A stretch of DNA of 64,000 nt from Zingiber officinale. Its lineage: Eukaryota; Streptophyta; Magnoliopsida; Zingiberales; Zingiberaceae. The stretch is taken from positions 48,654,365 through 48,718,364 of the forward strand of contig NC_055996.1 in assembly GCF_018446385.1 (NCBI RefSeq), in the 5' to 3' direction. The notes beneath the pieces were generated by a model. The model worked only from the letters and a program-made list of their open reading frames with translations. It searched no databases and was not told where the DNA came from. The translations under genes and the position numbers were made by a program. Shown one piece after another: positions 45,874-57,000 of the stretch (positions are counted from its first letter, which is position 1; the number at the start of each line of letters is the position of its first letter).

Positions 45874-46967
45874 TTTCATCGGGACGATGAAAAGTTTGAG
45901 TCTGGGGGGGGTGTCAAACCTGATTTCTTTTTGTTTCAGTTTTTTATTGTTTTCTTGTTTTCTGCATGTGTAGTTTTTGTTTTGCATTCTATTTTGATTG
46001 TCTTGCATGAGTGTTTATTTTGATAGTCATTTGATTATCTTTTAAAATTCTTTGGCAAACATCTTGAGAACATCAATCTTCACTTTTATGCTTTCTTGGA
46101 TTCAAGATAAAATGTTAGCACGTTCATTATCTAGATTCATGATATTGTAAATGATGCTAGTAGTAAGCTTTATGTACTTCTTTTCTCTATCTTGGGTAGC
46201 ATGAAACAAGCTAAGAATCATATAGAGATGAGTTTTAGTCTTGGCTTGACCTTAAGAATCTTACTTTCACTATACTTTGACTTGATGCTTGAATGATTGA
46301 TATCATTGAAATAGTCATGATTCATCTTGTTTGTTTAGTACTTGGTTTTCATGGTGATTTTTCAAACTTCATTTTGGTTACTGGATGAGGCTCAACTCAT
46401 GAAAGCTCATTTGGAAAAATCAAAATATCCCAACATTTGTGCTAAAAGTACACTTGTGAAATAAGATTTGCCCAATGCAAATACTTATGAAAAAAATTGA
46501 AAAAGAAAAGCAATGAAAAAAAATAAGGGATATAAAAAACAGTTATCGTGAGTAGAATCTAGCAAGTCACCCCTTTGAGACCGAGTTAGGTTACTGGGGA
46601 AATGACTGCTTAGCTTCTCTTGAGATTGAGCACACCTTTGAGACCTTGGGTTGGTTGAGAAATATGAATCAAGTGAGTGGCAAGTAAGTGCCTATCACTG
46701 ATTACTTGTCTCTCACCGGAAACATTAGGAATTCAAATTTGATGACGACTTGACTAGGACATAGATTGAAACTTGAAGAGTTTTTGAGTTACATTTACAC
46801 TGTGCACGGGATACTTAAGCTTGAGCCATACTTGATTTGTTTCCATGATTATGCTTGTTATTGGAACTCTTTGATAGAGTTAGGAAAGTACATTAGGGTT
46901 TATGAATGCATTGTAGAACATATGAATTTAGATTGCAGCATTTTACTTGAGGACAAGCAAATGTTTA
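45874..46967 (+). other. Athila 3' untranslated region
   Basis: It begins with a G-run (GTCTGGGGGGGG, about 45899-45911) that resembles an Athila polypurine tract and may be a second priming site or a relic. No gene is recognisable in the rest. Confidence 0.5.
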
Positions 46968-46977
46968 AGTCTAGGGA

Positions 46978-48725
46978 TGTGATGTGCGTAGAGTTTATAT
47001 ACTTTTATGCATGTTTTGACGCACATTTACATACTTTGAGCTTGTTTGATCTATGCATTTTTATACTTCCAGTTTTTCTTTTAGCATATTTACTCTTTTT
47101 GTTCGGAGATCTGCTTTTTGTGCATTTTTTGTACACAGGAGTCGAATTTGGTGAAGATTATTCATTCTTGGACAAACTTATGAGCGAAGCATTGGAGAAA
47201 GCACTTGGCCGTGTGCCACACACGGCCCTGCCTGGGTGGAGTGCTCTGGCCGTGTGGTCAACCAGGAGAAACAGACAAGGAACTTGGCCTGGCCGTGTGA
47301 ACCTCACACGGTCGTGCCAAGTCTTGAAGCAAATCAGAGTTCAATCCTTACATGGTCGTGTGGATCTACATGGCCGTGTAAGGTTTCTAGAGACCAAGAA
47401 GGCCCTGGTCGTGTGCATCACACGGCCGTGCAGGGTTCCCAGCACTTAAAAGTGTTCTGGCCGTGTGCATCACACGGCCGTGCCAGGTTTCCAGAAGCTG
47501 AGGCAGTCCAGGCCGTGTGGATCTACACAGTCGTGCTTGGAGGTCTTGATGGGAGTTGTCCACGGCCGTGTACATCACATGGTCGTGTATGGTTGGCAGA
47601 GAGGGGAAAGGCTCTAGTCGTGTGAACCTCACACGGCCATGCCTCGGGCCCGTGTGGCGCCCGAAAGCCCCCCTCTATTTAAAGCCTCTTTGAAGATTTG
47701 AAAGGGGATCTTCTCCCCTTTGGTAGAAAGTAAGATTTGGTGGATTCCTCTCATTCTTGGGAGGATTTTTGGGCTATCTAAAGGGAGATCTTGGCGAATT
47801 CGACTCCGGGAGCGAGGATTAGATCCGAAGATGGAGCTATATTGTAGATAAGTTTTCTTTCTCTCCCCTTCTTGGATTGGGATTGAAGAAATGCTTGTAA
47901 TCTTCTTATCTTTGGTTTTCTTTCTTCTTTTTATGGAGTAGATCTTGTTGTTCTAGGATGGATGGAGTATTTGTGAGATAAATTGATGTAAACTCTTGTG
48001 GATTTGCCATTTCTTTATTTCTATGATGTTGCCTAGTTTGTATCGATTGGATCTTGAATGATTAATTGTGATTAGAGTTTAATTCTCATTCTTGATTGAT
48101 TGTTTGGATATCTTATAGACTTTGTAGAGATTAACTCTCACTCGATTTTCCGAGGGATCCACGTGACAGGTGCAAGCCCGTGTAAGGACGTTTGAGGGAT
48201 AACCTTGAAGGGGAAATGAGAATATTCAAGAGGGTAGGATAGATTTTATGATTCAATCCTTGTATCTTTATAGGTTAAGAAGCTATGAACTTCTATGTTG
48301 ATATCCGAGGGAAGCATAGTAATAGGTGTAATCCTGTGTAAGGACAACGTAGGCTCATATCTAATTGATCACATTTAGGTACATTTTTCAATCCTAAGCC
48401 GGTTATCTATTGCAAGAGAGAACCGACAACCTTCTACAAATATTAGACAATTGAGAAATAAGAATTGGTAAACCATATACATTCAAGAGATCTTACAAAG
48501 AAATCAAAACTCCTAGAACCTCCCTTTATCATAGCTCAAACCCCAATCCTTTTTTTTGTTAATCTTTCATTTTAGATTTGTTTTTCATCCTTAGCATTTG
48601 AAACCAATTGATTAGTTGTTTAGCTAATTCGCTTTGAGATATTTTTAGTGCTTATTCCAGTCCCTGTGGATACGATAATCTTTTATATTACTTGCGACAT
48701 TTCCGTACACTTGTGGAACGTAACA
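46978..48725 (+). mobile_element. Athila 3' LTR, about 1748 bp
   Basis: The purine-rich AAGTCTAGGGA is followed by TGTGATGTGCGTAGAG, the usual Athila LTR start, and the LTR ends near TGTGGAACGTAACA. U3 contains the second dyad array (47205-47660), then CTATTTAAAGCC, a TATA-like motif at about 47679-47686. Long open frames within it are not genes. The 5' partner LTR is missing. Confidence 0.7.
47205..47660. repeat. GGCCGTGT...ACACGGCC dyad array, LTR block
   Basis: About ten dyads like those at 43668-44130, with centres such as GCATC, GATCTAC or AACCTC (for example near 47460 and 47513). Spacing is about 45 bp. The array ends about 20-40 bp upstream of CTATTTAAAGCC, so it sits where LTR enhancers usually lie. 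Confidence 0.88.
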
Positions 48726-48879
48726 GTAGGCACAGAACAACACTCTTCAGGTTCTAAAACATGCCCAGTGGGCAAAGATAAGGAATATGCTCCTACAGCT
48801 ATAGAAGCAACTCTTGTGTCATTGTCTACTCGTAGGTCCACTTTGCCCTTTGTCAATGATCTACTATTTCTCTGCCACT

Positions 48880-49808
48880 ACACATTAGTATAAATGTGAG
48901 ATGCACACTTGGTATCTAATACCCGTGAAGAAAAAATAGACAGATTGACTTTTATAACATATATACCTGAGGCAGAAGTCTCACTTCTCTTTCTTTTCAG
49001 TTCCTCTGGGTATAACTTGTAGTTCCTCTTCCAGTGTCTGGTCTCACCACAATGGAAGCAGATTCCTTCCTTAACAACCCCACCTTTGGGTTTCAATGCA
49101 TGAGTCTTGCCCTTTCCTTTGGCTTGGGTCTTACCCTTACCTTTGGGCTTCCAATTGTCTTTGCCCTCGGACACCATCAAAATGGTATTAGGCTTTCCCT
49201 TCTTAAGGTTGAGTTCAGCAGTTCTCAACATGCTTAACATCTCAGGCAGCGGTTTGACAATTTCATTCACGTTGTAGTTCATGACAAATTGACTATAGCT
49301 ATCAGGCAATGACTGCAAGATAAGATTAGTGATCAATTCTTAGCCTAATGGAAATCCCAATCGCTGCAGGTTTTCTACATACCCAATCATTTTGAGTACA
49401 TATGGCCTTACAAGATTTCCTTCTTACATTCTACATTGAAACAGTGCTTTAGAGATCTCAAATCTCTCATGTCTTACTTGTCCTTGATATAGTTGTCTAA
49501 GATGTTCAACCATATAATAAACATCCATGTTCTCATGTTGCTTCTGAAGCTTAGAGTTCATGGTGGCGAGCATAAGGCATGATACATCTAATGCATCATC
49601 TTGATGCTTCTTGTAAGCATTCCTATCAGCTCTAGTGGCAGTAGCAAGGGGTACTTTAGGAATAGGCTTCTCTAGGACGTACAATTTTCTTTCTTTCTTG
49701 AGAACTATTCTCATGTTTCTATACCAGTCTAGGAAATTAGTTCTATTGAGCTTGTCCTTATCAAGGACAGATTGCAGAGATAGTGTCTTCTACGTACTAG
49801 ACGACATG
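48880..49808 (-). pseudogene. copia gag and protease start, disabled
   Basis: ATG at 49808 is followed within six codons by a TAG (MSSST*KTLSLQSV). The rest reads LDKDKLNRTNFLDWYRNMRI, VLKKERKLYVLEKPIP, CLMLATMNSKLQKQHEN, then after stops LILQSLPDSYSQFVMNYNVN and MLRTAELNLKKG. The CCHC knuckle has lost its last cysteine (CFHCGETRHWKRNY). The protease start reads VLDTKCASHI, with K where D-T-G/S is usual. All copies of this gag are therefore non-functional here. Confidence 0.85.
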
Positions 49809-49964
49809 GTGATCTACAACAATAAAATGTAGAGAAGTATCATACTCAAATCATTTAATTAGGCCTTTAATTAAATGATTCTCTGACTGAATTCTAAAGC
49901 TTGATAGGAGCAAGTCACTACTAGCTCTAAACCCAAAAGCAAAAACATTCAAGTGGGACAAGAT

Positions 49965-50265
49965 CCACATTATACCTCATCTTGAGTTAGCTTTGTCTAA
50001 TCACACAAGACTTGTATACATTAGGTAGGCAACGTGTACCAATTAGACAAGACTCATATTATATCTTATCTTGAGTTAGCTTTGGCTAATCGCCCAAGAC
50101 TTAGTATAACTTAGGTAGACAATGTTTACCAATTACATTCTATGTAATTCTTGTATCTTTAGGTGAACAAGACTATTTGTTCATTTGCCCATCTTATGAA
50201 ATCTATATTATAACTCATCTTGAGTTAGCTTTGGCTAATCGCCCAAGACTAGTATAATTTGAATT
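49965..50265. repeat. Leader repeat, three copies
   Basis: Copies at about 49965-50030, 50045-50120 and 50205-50262 contain CTTGAGTTAGCTTTGGCTAA, CGCCCAAGACT and AGTATAA. They are the inverse of words found at 40577-40770 in the leader of the + strand copia. Confidence 0.8.
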
Positions 50266-50959
50266 TCATCATATGGGATATGCCTCTAAGTTCTCAACTT
50301 AGTTAAGTCACACCCAAAGTTCAATAGTCGGACATCACAATTGTCCTATCGCACTCTACAAGATAAAATAAGTCACTTTGTTTTGGCAAACCTGACTACA
50401 ATTGATCGAGGTAGTAGTGAGTACCAAACTTTGGTAGGCATATGAAAAAGGACCTAATTACGATAGCTACACATGCATCACATACATTCATGGCATATCA
50501 TGACATACATTAACATATATGCTAATTTAAACGTGACATGGTTATGGCCCCATCACTACGATCTTCTCAAACCAATGAAAAGAGCGATAAGTCAACCTAA
50601 GTCAAAACAACTTTTCCAAGCGCTTCCTTGGTCGTCGTGTGCTGTTGTCCTTCTCCCTTTTCACCTGTCATCCAGTAGACTAACTCCATTCTGATTTGTA
50701 CATTACAAAATCTAAAGAAACTCGAGTTACATTCGAGTGTAGTCTAAATTACAATAAGAATAAAAGGATGAAGGCACAACACGCAGGTCGTATTATGAAT
50801 TATAACATACACACACATCCAATCACATTGGGGTTAAAAGTCATAACCATGCACCATGTCATATAACATTCACAATATTTTATGACATAAAATTTACTAT
50901 GAATTCAACAACAAATTATGAGCCGCAACGCCACGATAGTCCCACAAAACCTATCTGTT

Positions 50960-51090
50960 CACAATAGTATTTTGGCCGAGACCAATTTGGCCGAAACCTT
51001 GGATAGCCGAGACATAGTTTGTCCGAAACCTAGTTTGGCTAAAACTCTCTTTGGCCAAAACCTTATTTGGCCGAGACCCATAATCATGTA
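50960..51090. repeat. Short TTTGGCCGA/GAAACC repeats
   Basis: Five to six imperfect 20-22 bp units built on TTTGGCC(A/G)A(A/G)AC(C/T) occur in the leader near the primer site of the minus-strand copia. Confidence 0.7.
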
Positions 51091-51165
51091 GATCATAGTA
51101 GACATCTCATGGAAGATCTATATCACATATAAAATTCTAACAACTTAGTATATGCCTTCGCGAGT

Positions 51166-51178
51166 GGCTCTGATACCA
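51166..51178 (-). other. Primer binding site (initiator tRNA-Met), minus strand
   Basis: TGGTATCAGAGCC on the minus strand, four bases from the LTR end, marks the 5' end of the minus-strand copia. Confidence 0.88.
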
Positions 51179-51182
51179 CTAT

Positions 51183-51828
51183 TGGGATCTAGCGCGCTAA
51201 ACACACTTAAGCGCAGCGAAAAATTAATTAGATCCTCTCCAGAAGATCCTTGCGAAGGAGAAAACAATCATATACTAAGTTTTACATAAGAGGTATACCT
51301 TTATTGTGTGCCCTTCGCTATCCCGACAGTAACCTTTTTTCTTTAGATGCAGATCTCAGCGCGTTCAAGCGTCTGCGCCTCTACGATATCCACACGAACA
51401 CATCCTTCATTCGTCACATGAACGAAGCCTTTGGAGAAGAACCATCTTCTTGTGCTAGCAAGAAAAATGATTCGGCCAAAACTTGAAGAATCGGCCTTGA
51501 AGGAAGGAGGCGGAAGAAGAGGGTAGTCTAAAACTCACACTTTTCATCTCATTTTCATCTCATAATGAAAAATTCATGACAAAACCTATTTATATTCATC
51601 CCATAAATACCAAGGATTTTTTTGTCTCTTTGTATTCCTCTTAATGGGTTGGATTATTATATTGGATTAACCATTAATCCAATAATCCAATAAGTCTAAC
51701 CCATTAATCAAATGTGCCTCATTCGGATTGGACTCAATCCAATGAGTAGGTTCATTTGAGTCTAACTCAATGAGTAACCCAAAAAGCCTAATCATCTCAT
51801 GCTTGGCTCTTAAGGCTAATTACTAGCA
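51183..51828 (-). mobile_element. copia 5' LTR, minus strand, about 646 bp
   Basis: On the minus strand the LTR would start TGCTAGTAATTAGCC and end GCGCGCTAGATCCCA. The inner end is fixed by the primer site; the outer end is approximate because gypsy-like DNA begins there. GGATAGCGAAGGGC near the inner end parallels the + strand LTR (39239). Confidence 0.55.
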
Positions 51829-53240
51829 CGAGTGGCCCAGGCCAGTGATCAACGCTTACAGTTCATTGGCAGTTAGATAGCTTTCAGGCAGCAGACGGAG
51901 TTTACCCGAGATGATGAGGGTGTTATTTATTTCCGAGACAGGTTATGCGTACCTTAGTCTCACCCAATCTTAGAGGAGCTACTTCAGGAGGCTCATCGCT
52001 CCCGATTTGCTATCCACCTAGGTGGAATACGCATGTATCTAGATTTGAGACATTCCTATTGGTGGAACGGCATGAAGAAAGATATCACAGAGTTTTTATC
52101 TAAACGTCTAGTCTGTCAGTAGGTGAAGGTTGAGCACCAGAGACTTTCTGGTTTACTTCAGAGGATTCCTATTCCGGAGTGAAAATGAGAACACATCACC
52201 ATGGATTTTATGGTGGGGTTGCCTAGGACACAACGAGGCCATGACGTGATTTGTGTAATCATTGACAGATTAACCAAATCCGCACATTTCTTAGCGATCC
52301 GGAAGATCGATTCGCTGGATCGATTGGCACAGCTGTATTGTCGGGAGATTATCAGATTGCATGGTGTTTCCTTGAGCATTATATCGGATAGAGACCCACG
52401 GTTCATGTCCCGATTCTGGCAGAGTCTGCAACAGCCCTGGGCACACAGCTCCGTTTCAGTATAGCATTCCATCCACTGACGGATGGACCGTCAGAGCGGA
52501 TAATCTAGACATTAGAGGACTTGCTGAGATCTTGCGTTGTGGATTTCGGAGGTAGCTGGGAGGACCACCTACCATTAGTAGAGTTTACATACAACAACAG
52601 TTATCATTCGACTATCCAGATGGCACCATTTAAAGCGTTGTATGGTAGACATTGTTGGACACCCACCCTCTGGGAGGAGATTGGGGAGGCCCAGCTACTA
52701 GGACCTCAGAGAGCTCAGCAGGAGGCAGAGTTGGTCTGCACTATCAGACGGAGGATGTTAGAGGCGCAGGACCGCCAGAAGAGTTATGCGCATCGAAGAC
52801 GTAGACCCCTGGAGTTCTCTACTAACGACCATGTATTTTTGAGAGTCTCACCCACGAAAGTGGTGAAGAGATTTGGCCACCGAGGTAAGCTAGCTCCATG
52901 ATACATCGGGCCTTTCCAGATCTTGGAGAGGATTGGAGCGGTAGCTTACCGTCTGGCGCTACCACCATCTCTGGCTGGTGTTCATGATGTATTTCATGTG
53001 TCTATGCTGAGGAGATACGTGCCTGACCCAGCACATGTTCTGTCAGATATATCAATTCCCATCCAGCCTGATGTTACATAGGAGGAGGTTCCGATACGGA
53101 TTCTAGACTACAAAGAGCATCAGCTGCGGAACAAGACTATCCGGCTGGTTAAAGTCAGATGGCAGTATCATTTTGATGAGGAGGCCACTTGGGAGCTCGA
53201 GGATACAATCGGAGCTCGATACCCTCATCTTTTTGCTTGA
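51829..53240 (+). pseudogene. gypsy (chromovirus-like) integrase and chromodomain tail
   Basis: Readable parts: DDEGVIYFRDRLCVP, EELLQEAHRSRFAIHLGG, SYWWNGMKKDI and RLVCQ*VKVEHQRLSGLL (the zinc-binding HHCC segment, with a stop inside), then [19 protein letters not shown] and [29 protein letters not shown] (integrase core), [55 protein letters not shown] and VKVRWQYHFDEEATWELE, a chromodomain-like end. Frameshifts (for example near 52460) and stops disable it. Upstream RT and RNase H are absent. Confidence 0.87.
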
Positions 53241-53348
53241 TCTATGTGGGTTAAATTCTGTTCAGCATTTATTTGGTTGGTTATTGCTAGTATTTGCTCA
53301 TGGTAATAACGAAAATTTGAGGACCAAATTTTTAGTAATGAGGGAGGA

Positions 53349-54600
53349 TGTAAAATACAGCTCCTAAATAATAATTTAATAATAAGGTTATTTGACGAAA
53401 TAATCTTATTTGAATTTTTAGAATTTTTTGGGGATTTTTCGAAGCCCGTATGGCGTATGTTAAGGGAATGCATTTATAGGCTTGGGAAAAGCATGTTTGG
53501 GACACCCAAAGATGTGAGTTAATTGAGGAATTTAACCTTAGGTTTAATTATCTAACCTAAGATCATTTTTCTTATTTTTCTTCCATGCTTGCGGTGAACC
53601 CCATTTTCTCCTGATCTCCTCCCCTCTCGCAACACCGAGTAGCGCCTTCTCCTCTTCCACGAGCCCATCATCTTCCCAACCCAACGGCGACGTCTCTTCT
53701 TCCCCAAGTATAAGCCATCGGCTAAGGGAAGCCTCACCTCTTCCTCTTGCCTCTGCCCCGATTCCCCTCCTCTGTCGTCGCCTCCTCCCCGTGGAGATCC
53801 CAATCGTGCCGGTGCCACCGCCGACAGCGGTCTTCCCCTCCGCATGCCTCACCAATGCCAAGCTCTCTTGGCTACCTGGTGGCCTAATCCTCTTCCTCCT
53901 TTCCTCCTCATGGCTTTGCCCTAGATCGCTGCCGCACGAAGCAGCGCCAACACCCCACACCTGGAGTCTTACTAGTTGATCTCTTCTCTGAATTGTTGCG
54001 CCACACAAGTTCATCCTCAGTCAGAAGAGGAGATTCGAGCTCAATTTCACTGAAGTTGGACTGTGGTTACCCGCGCTGGATTTTGGTGGTGATCGGCGTT
54101 CCAAAGGGTTGTCTCCCTCCCATGGCCTAACACCGAGTTTTCACCGCTGATCTATTCTACTCGAACGCCAACAGCCGCTGGTTGTGCTTTCTGTTGGGAA
54201 GAGGTTGTCGATACAAAGGTGGGATAAGGTAACCTGGGTTTTGGTGGTTGTGTATATATTTAGGTTTCGATTTCGTTATGGGATGTTGTTGTAAATTAGG
54301 GTAGTTGTTCCTGGCAGTAGCTACTTAGTAGCTCCGGCAACGGATCTTCTGCAAAGGGTACCTCCAGCTAGCAATTTCCGATGGCTGTCGTGCCTGGCTA
54401 TGGATCAACAGTGGTGACGTTGAGATTGAGGTAAGGCATAGAGAATTGGACCTTTGTTGTAGATTATGTGGATAGGGGATTATTAGAGTAGTTAGATGAT
54501 TACATCAATTAGGGTTTTCCCCAACTTATTTCGGGATTTTATTTAGCTATTTAAATTCATTTGAATTTTGCTAAATAAAATATATACATTGATACAGGAC
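53349..54600 (+). mobile_element. Probable 3' LTR of the gypsy element
   Basis: GAGGGAGGATGTAAAATACAGC marks a purine tract and LTR start. CT-rich DNA at 53570-53960 resembles the transcribed part of such LTRs. The 3' boundary is not fixed; GATACA at about 54592-54597 is one candidate. Long open frames on both strands at 53544-54014 are compositional. Confidence 0.5.
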
Positions 54601-55610
54601 TCTGATTCGAGACGGGAGTCTCGACGTGGGATCTATCTAAGCAAGATCTCTATTTTTGAGATGGTACTTTTACTTAACCTACTTTGACTTAAACTACTTA
54701 TCCAGAAAGGATATATGATTGTTATAAGTATATGGTAGGTCAAGTTCTAAGCAGCAAATCATTAGCTATTTTTATGTTTAATATTTACAAATGTCAAAAA
54801 ATCTATCTCAATTGATCAAATTAGATTTTTTTTTTTTATTAAACAACTTATTGCAGAATTATTATTTCTTGCATTTAATTATCAATTTTTACGTAAACAT
54901 ACATTATGAGTGATACTCTAAACACCAAAAAGTTATTACTATTTTATATCTATAACATGTAAAAGTATTATTTAAATTTTATTGTGATTTGAAAAATATT
55001 TTTATTTCATTAGAAAGCATTGTATTTACTTTTTCTATAACAAGGTTTGAGTTAAGTTTGCACAAAATATTGAGTCACTCGAGTTAGCCAAAATGATGAC
55101 TCAAATTTCATAACAAATTTTGAGACATTTCCAAGCTTCTTTGTTTGAAAAAAAATAAAATTTGCAAGATCTCCATAGACGAAGGATAGAGAGTTCATAT
55201 TGTTCAACATTAGAAAAATGATCCTATCGTCTGCAAATTTGAGAAAAATCCAGCAATTGTATCCATTCTGCAAAGAGGAAATCAACCTTTAGTTTCCATG
55301 AAGCCAACAGTGCTTATTTTGGATTTTTTTTTATGTAAAATGTATATCAAAAAACCAGAGTGAAGATCAGTAGTATTTCATGTCGACAAATTATCAGATC
55401 ATTCACTCTCGATCTCTGATAAACATGAATTTGCATATTCAAGTAGATTAACTCACTATCCAATTGACCCTCACTAGAGAACATGAATATTTCTAGCCCT
55501 CTACACGGTTAGAAACCAAACAATCTGTTGCTGGAGATTTTAAGGAACTTAGTTGAATTTAAAACTTACAAGGAATTTAAATTCAACTTACAGTCGAAAT
55601 GACCTAAGCA
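54601..55610. other. AT-rich intergenic DNA
   Basis: No gene, RNA or clear repeat is recognised. Confidence 0.4.
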
Positions 55611-55614
55611 GATA

Positions 55615-56100
55615 ATCTCAGACTGCCAGCAAGGGCTGGTTTCCGTAACGTAGCAGAGCTGAGCGACAGGGCAGGTCTATAGAGTGGTAGAGCAGGTCTG
55701 CAGAGCGGCAGACTAGAGCGGAAGACTAAGTCTGAAGAGCAGGTCTGCAGAGTGGCAGACCAGAGCGGAAGACCAAGTTTGCAGAGCAGAAGACTAGGTC
55801 TGCAGAGTGGCAGACCAGAGCAGTCGAGCAGGTATGCAGAGCGGCAGACCAAAGTGACAAAGCAGCTCTGCACTACAGAGAAGAAGACTAAGTCTGCAGA
55901 GCGGCAGACCAGAGCAGTCGAGCAGGTCTGTAGAGCGGTAGACCAGAGTGGCAGAGCAGGTCTGCACTACAGAGTAGAATACCAGGTCTACAGAGCAGCA
56001 AACCAGAGCAGTCGAGCAGGTCTGCACAGCGACAAACCAGAGCAGTAGACCAGGTCAGAAGACTAGATCTGCAGAGCAGAAAGGTCGATCGGGCAGTAAG
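55615..56100. repeat. GCAGAGCGGCAGACCAGAGCAG minisatellite
   Basis: About a dozen imperfect units of 34-40 bp are built from CAGAGCGGCAGACCAGAGCAG, TCGAGCAGGTCTGC and GAAGACTAAGTCTGC. All long open frames over it on both strands follow from the repeat. It lies some 470 bp upstream of a TATA motif, so it is probably part of an LTR U3. Confidence 0.88.
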
Positions 56101-56845
56101 GTCGTCGGTCGGACAAAGAGACCGACTGGTCAAGCTGACCGAGGCCTGCAAATAGCAATTTCCTTGAAATAGATTCGCCCACCTCCGGCTGTGCTTCGAG
56201 GTTTACTCGGGTCGTCTGTTTCCCAGGATACAACGGTCGACCGTGAACTCCACCAAGCACTGGTGGTCACGGCGAACTGAGTGGTACCCGAGCGCTATCA
56301 CGAGCACTATATCCAAGGGTGCACGGGGGGATGCAAATCCAGGGTCCGGATTGCACTGAGCCAAGTTGACTTAGGTGCGAGCGCGACCTAAGCACACGAA
56401 TGCCGAACCGGTCGGGGCAAAAATTTACCCAAGCGGAACAACCAACATTTTGTCACATAAATCTTGTTGCTGCTTGTGTAACGGATGCATAGATTAATGC
56501 AGAATCAAAACGGTCAAGTGAAAATAATGATCATTAATTGATCATTAATGTTGTCCTTTGGTCTTGACCTCCTATATAAGGAGGCTGCGATAACACAGTG
56601 AAGCAAACAGAAGCTCTCCACCTTATTCCCCTCCTCTGTCGCGCAATTCTTGCTCGATTGATATACATGATTCTACTGATCTTCACTCTGGTTTGGGTAC
56701 TACTGTTTTTGATACTACTGATCTTCACTCTGGTTTGGGCAAAACGTAAGTTGACCTTTAATATATTTATTTTGCAATCCATGATTCTTTTATTATTTCT
56801 CTTATTGACAGTAACAAACTTGGTATAAAATAAAATAAATTTATA
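56101..56845 (+). mobile_element. LTR-like region with TATA box
   Basis: GC-rich DNA (GGTGCACGGGGGGATGC, 56318) leads to CCTATATAAGGAGG (TATA motif 56573-56580). A 25-bp phrase CTACTGATCTTCACTCTGG is repeated with a 42-bp period at about 56673 and 56715. This fits an LTR but no primer site or coding region follows, so it may be a solo LTR. Confidence 0.4.
56573..56580 (+). promoter_or_regulatory. TATA motif
   Basis: CTATATAAGGAGG resembles a strong plant or LTR core promoter element. Confidence 0.45.
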
Positions 56846-56849
56846 GTAC

Positions 56850-57000
56850 TCAGAGAAGAAGAAGAAGAAGAAAGTCATTGTCATGGAGAAGATCACTATG
56901 AAGAAGAAGCCACTTTCTCGGAGAAGATCACCATGAAGAAGAAGTCGATGTCCCGGCAAAGATCACCACGAAGGAACCTTCTACTATTTCAACAAATCAA
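56850..57000. repeat. GAAGAAGAAG and ~48-bp imperfect repeats
   Basis: Three diverged units contain GGAGAAGATCAC(C/T)ATGAAG and AAGAAG(C/T)C following a short GAA run at about 56855-56872. Confidence 0.65.

Larger units (their letters stand above)
40980..48725 (+). mobile_element. Athila-like Ty3/gypsy element, 5'-truncated, lacks pol core
   Basis: Parts in order: gag and protease (41158-43439), a dyad repeat array (43668-44130), an ATHILA ORF (44349-45873), G-rich purine tracts (near 45900 and 46970), and a 3' LTR (46978-48725). No 5' LTR is present, and no reverse transcriptase, RNase H or integrase lies between protease and the ATHILA ORF. It is therefore a non-autonomous derivative. Open frames are long and only lightly damaged, suggesting a fairly young copy. 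Confidence 0.8.
48726..51182 (-). mobile_element. copia element, minus strand, 5' part
   Basis: Read from right to left: LTR (51828-51183), primer site (51178-51166), leader with repeats (to about 49810), gag (49808-48900) and the start of protease. The Athila LTR joins it at about 48726, so integrase, RT and RNase H are missing. It belongs to a family related to the + strand copia at 37589-40979, as judged by gag and by shared leader words, but is not a copy of it. Confidence 0.75.

Noticed and set aside
47236..47632. Open frames of 80-129 codons in the Athila LTR
   Set aside because: They read through the GGCCGTGT dyad array; composition repeats with the array.
53544..54014. Arg/Glu/Gly-rich protein on the minus strand
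   Set aside because: It lies in GC-rich LTR transcribed-region DNA, overlaps open frames on the other strand, and has no recognised domain.
55604..56151. Several Cys/Leu-rich and Ser/Arg-rich frames
   Set aside because: They are read through the minisatellite on both strands and mirror its period.
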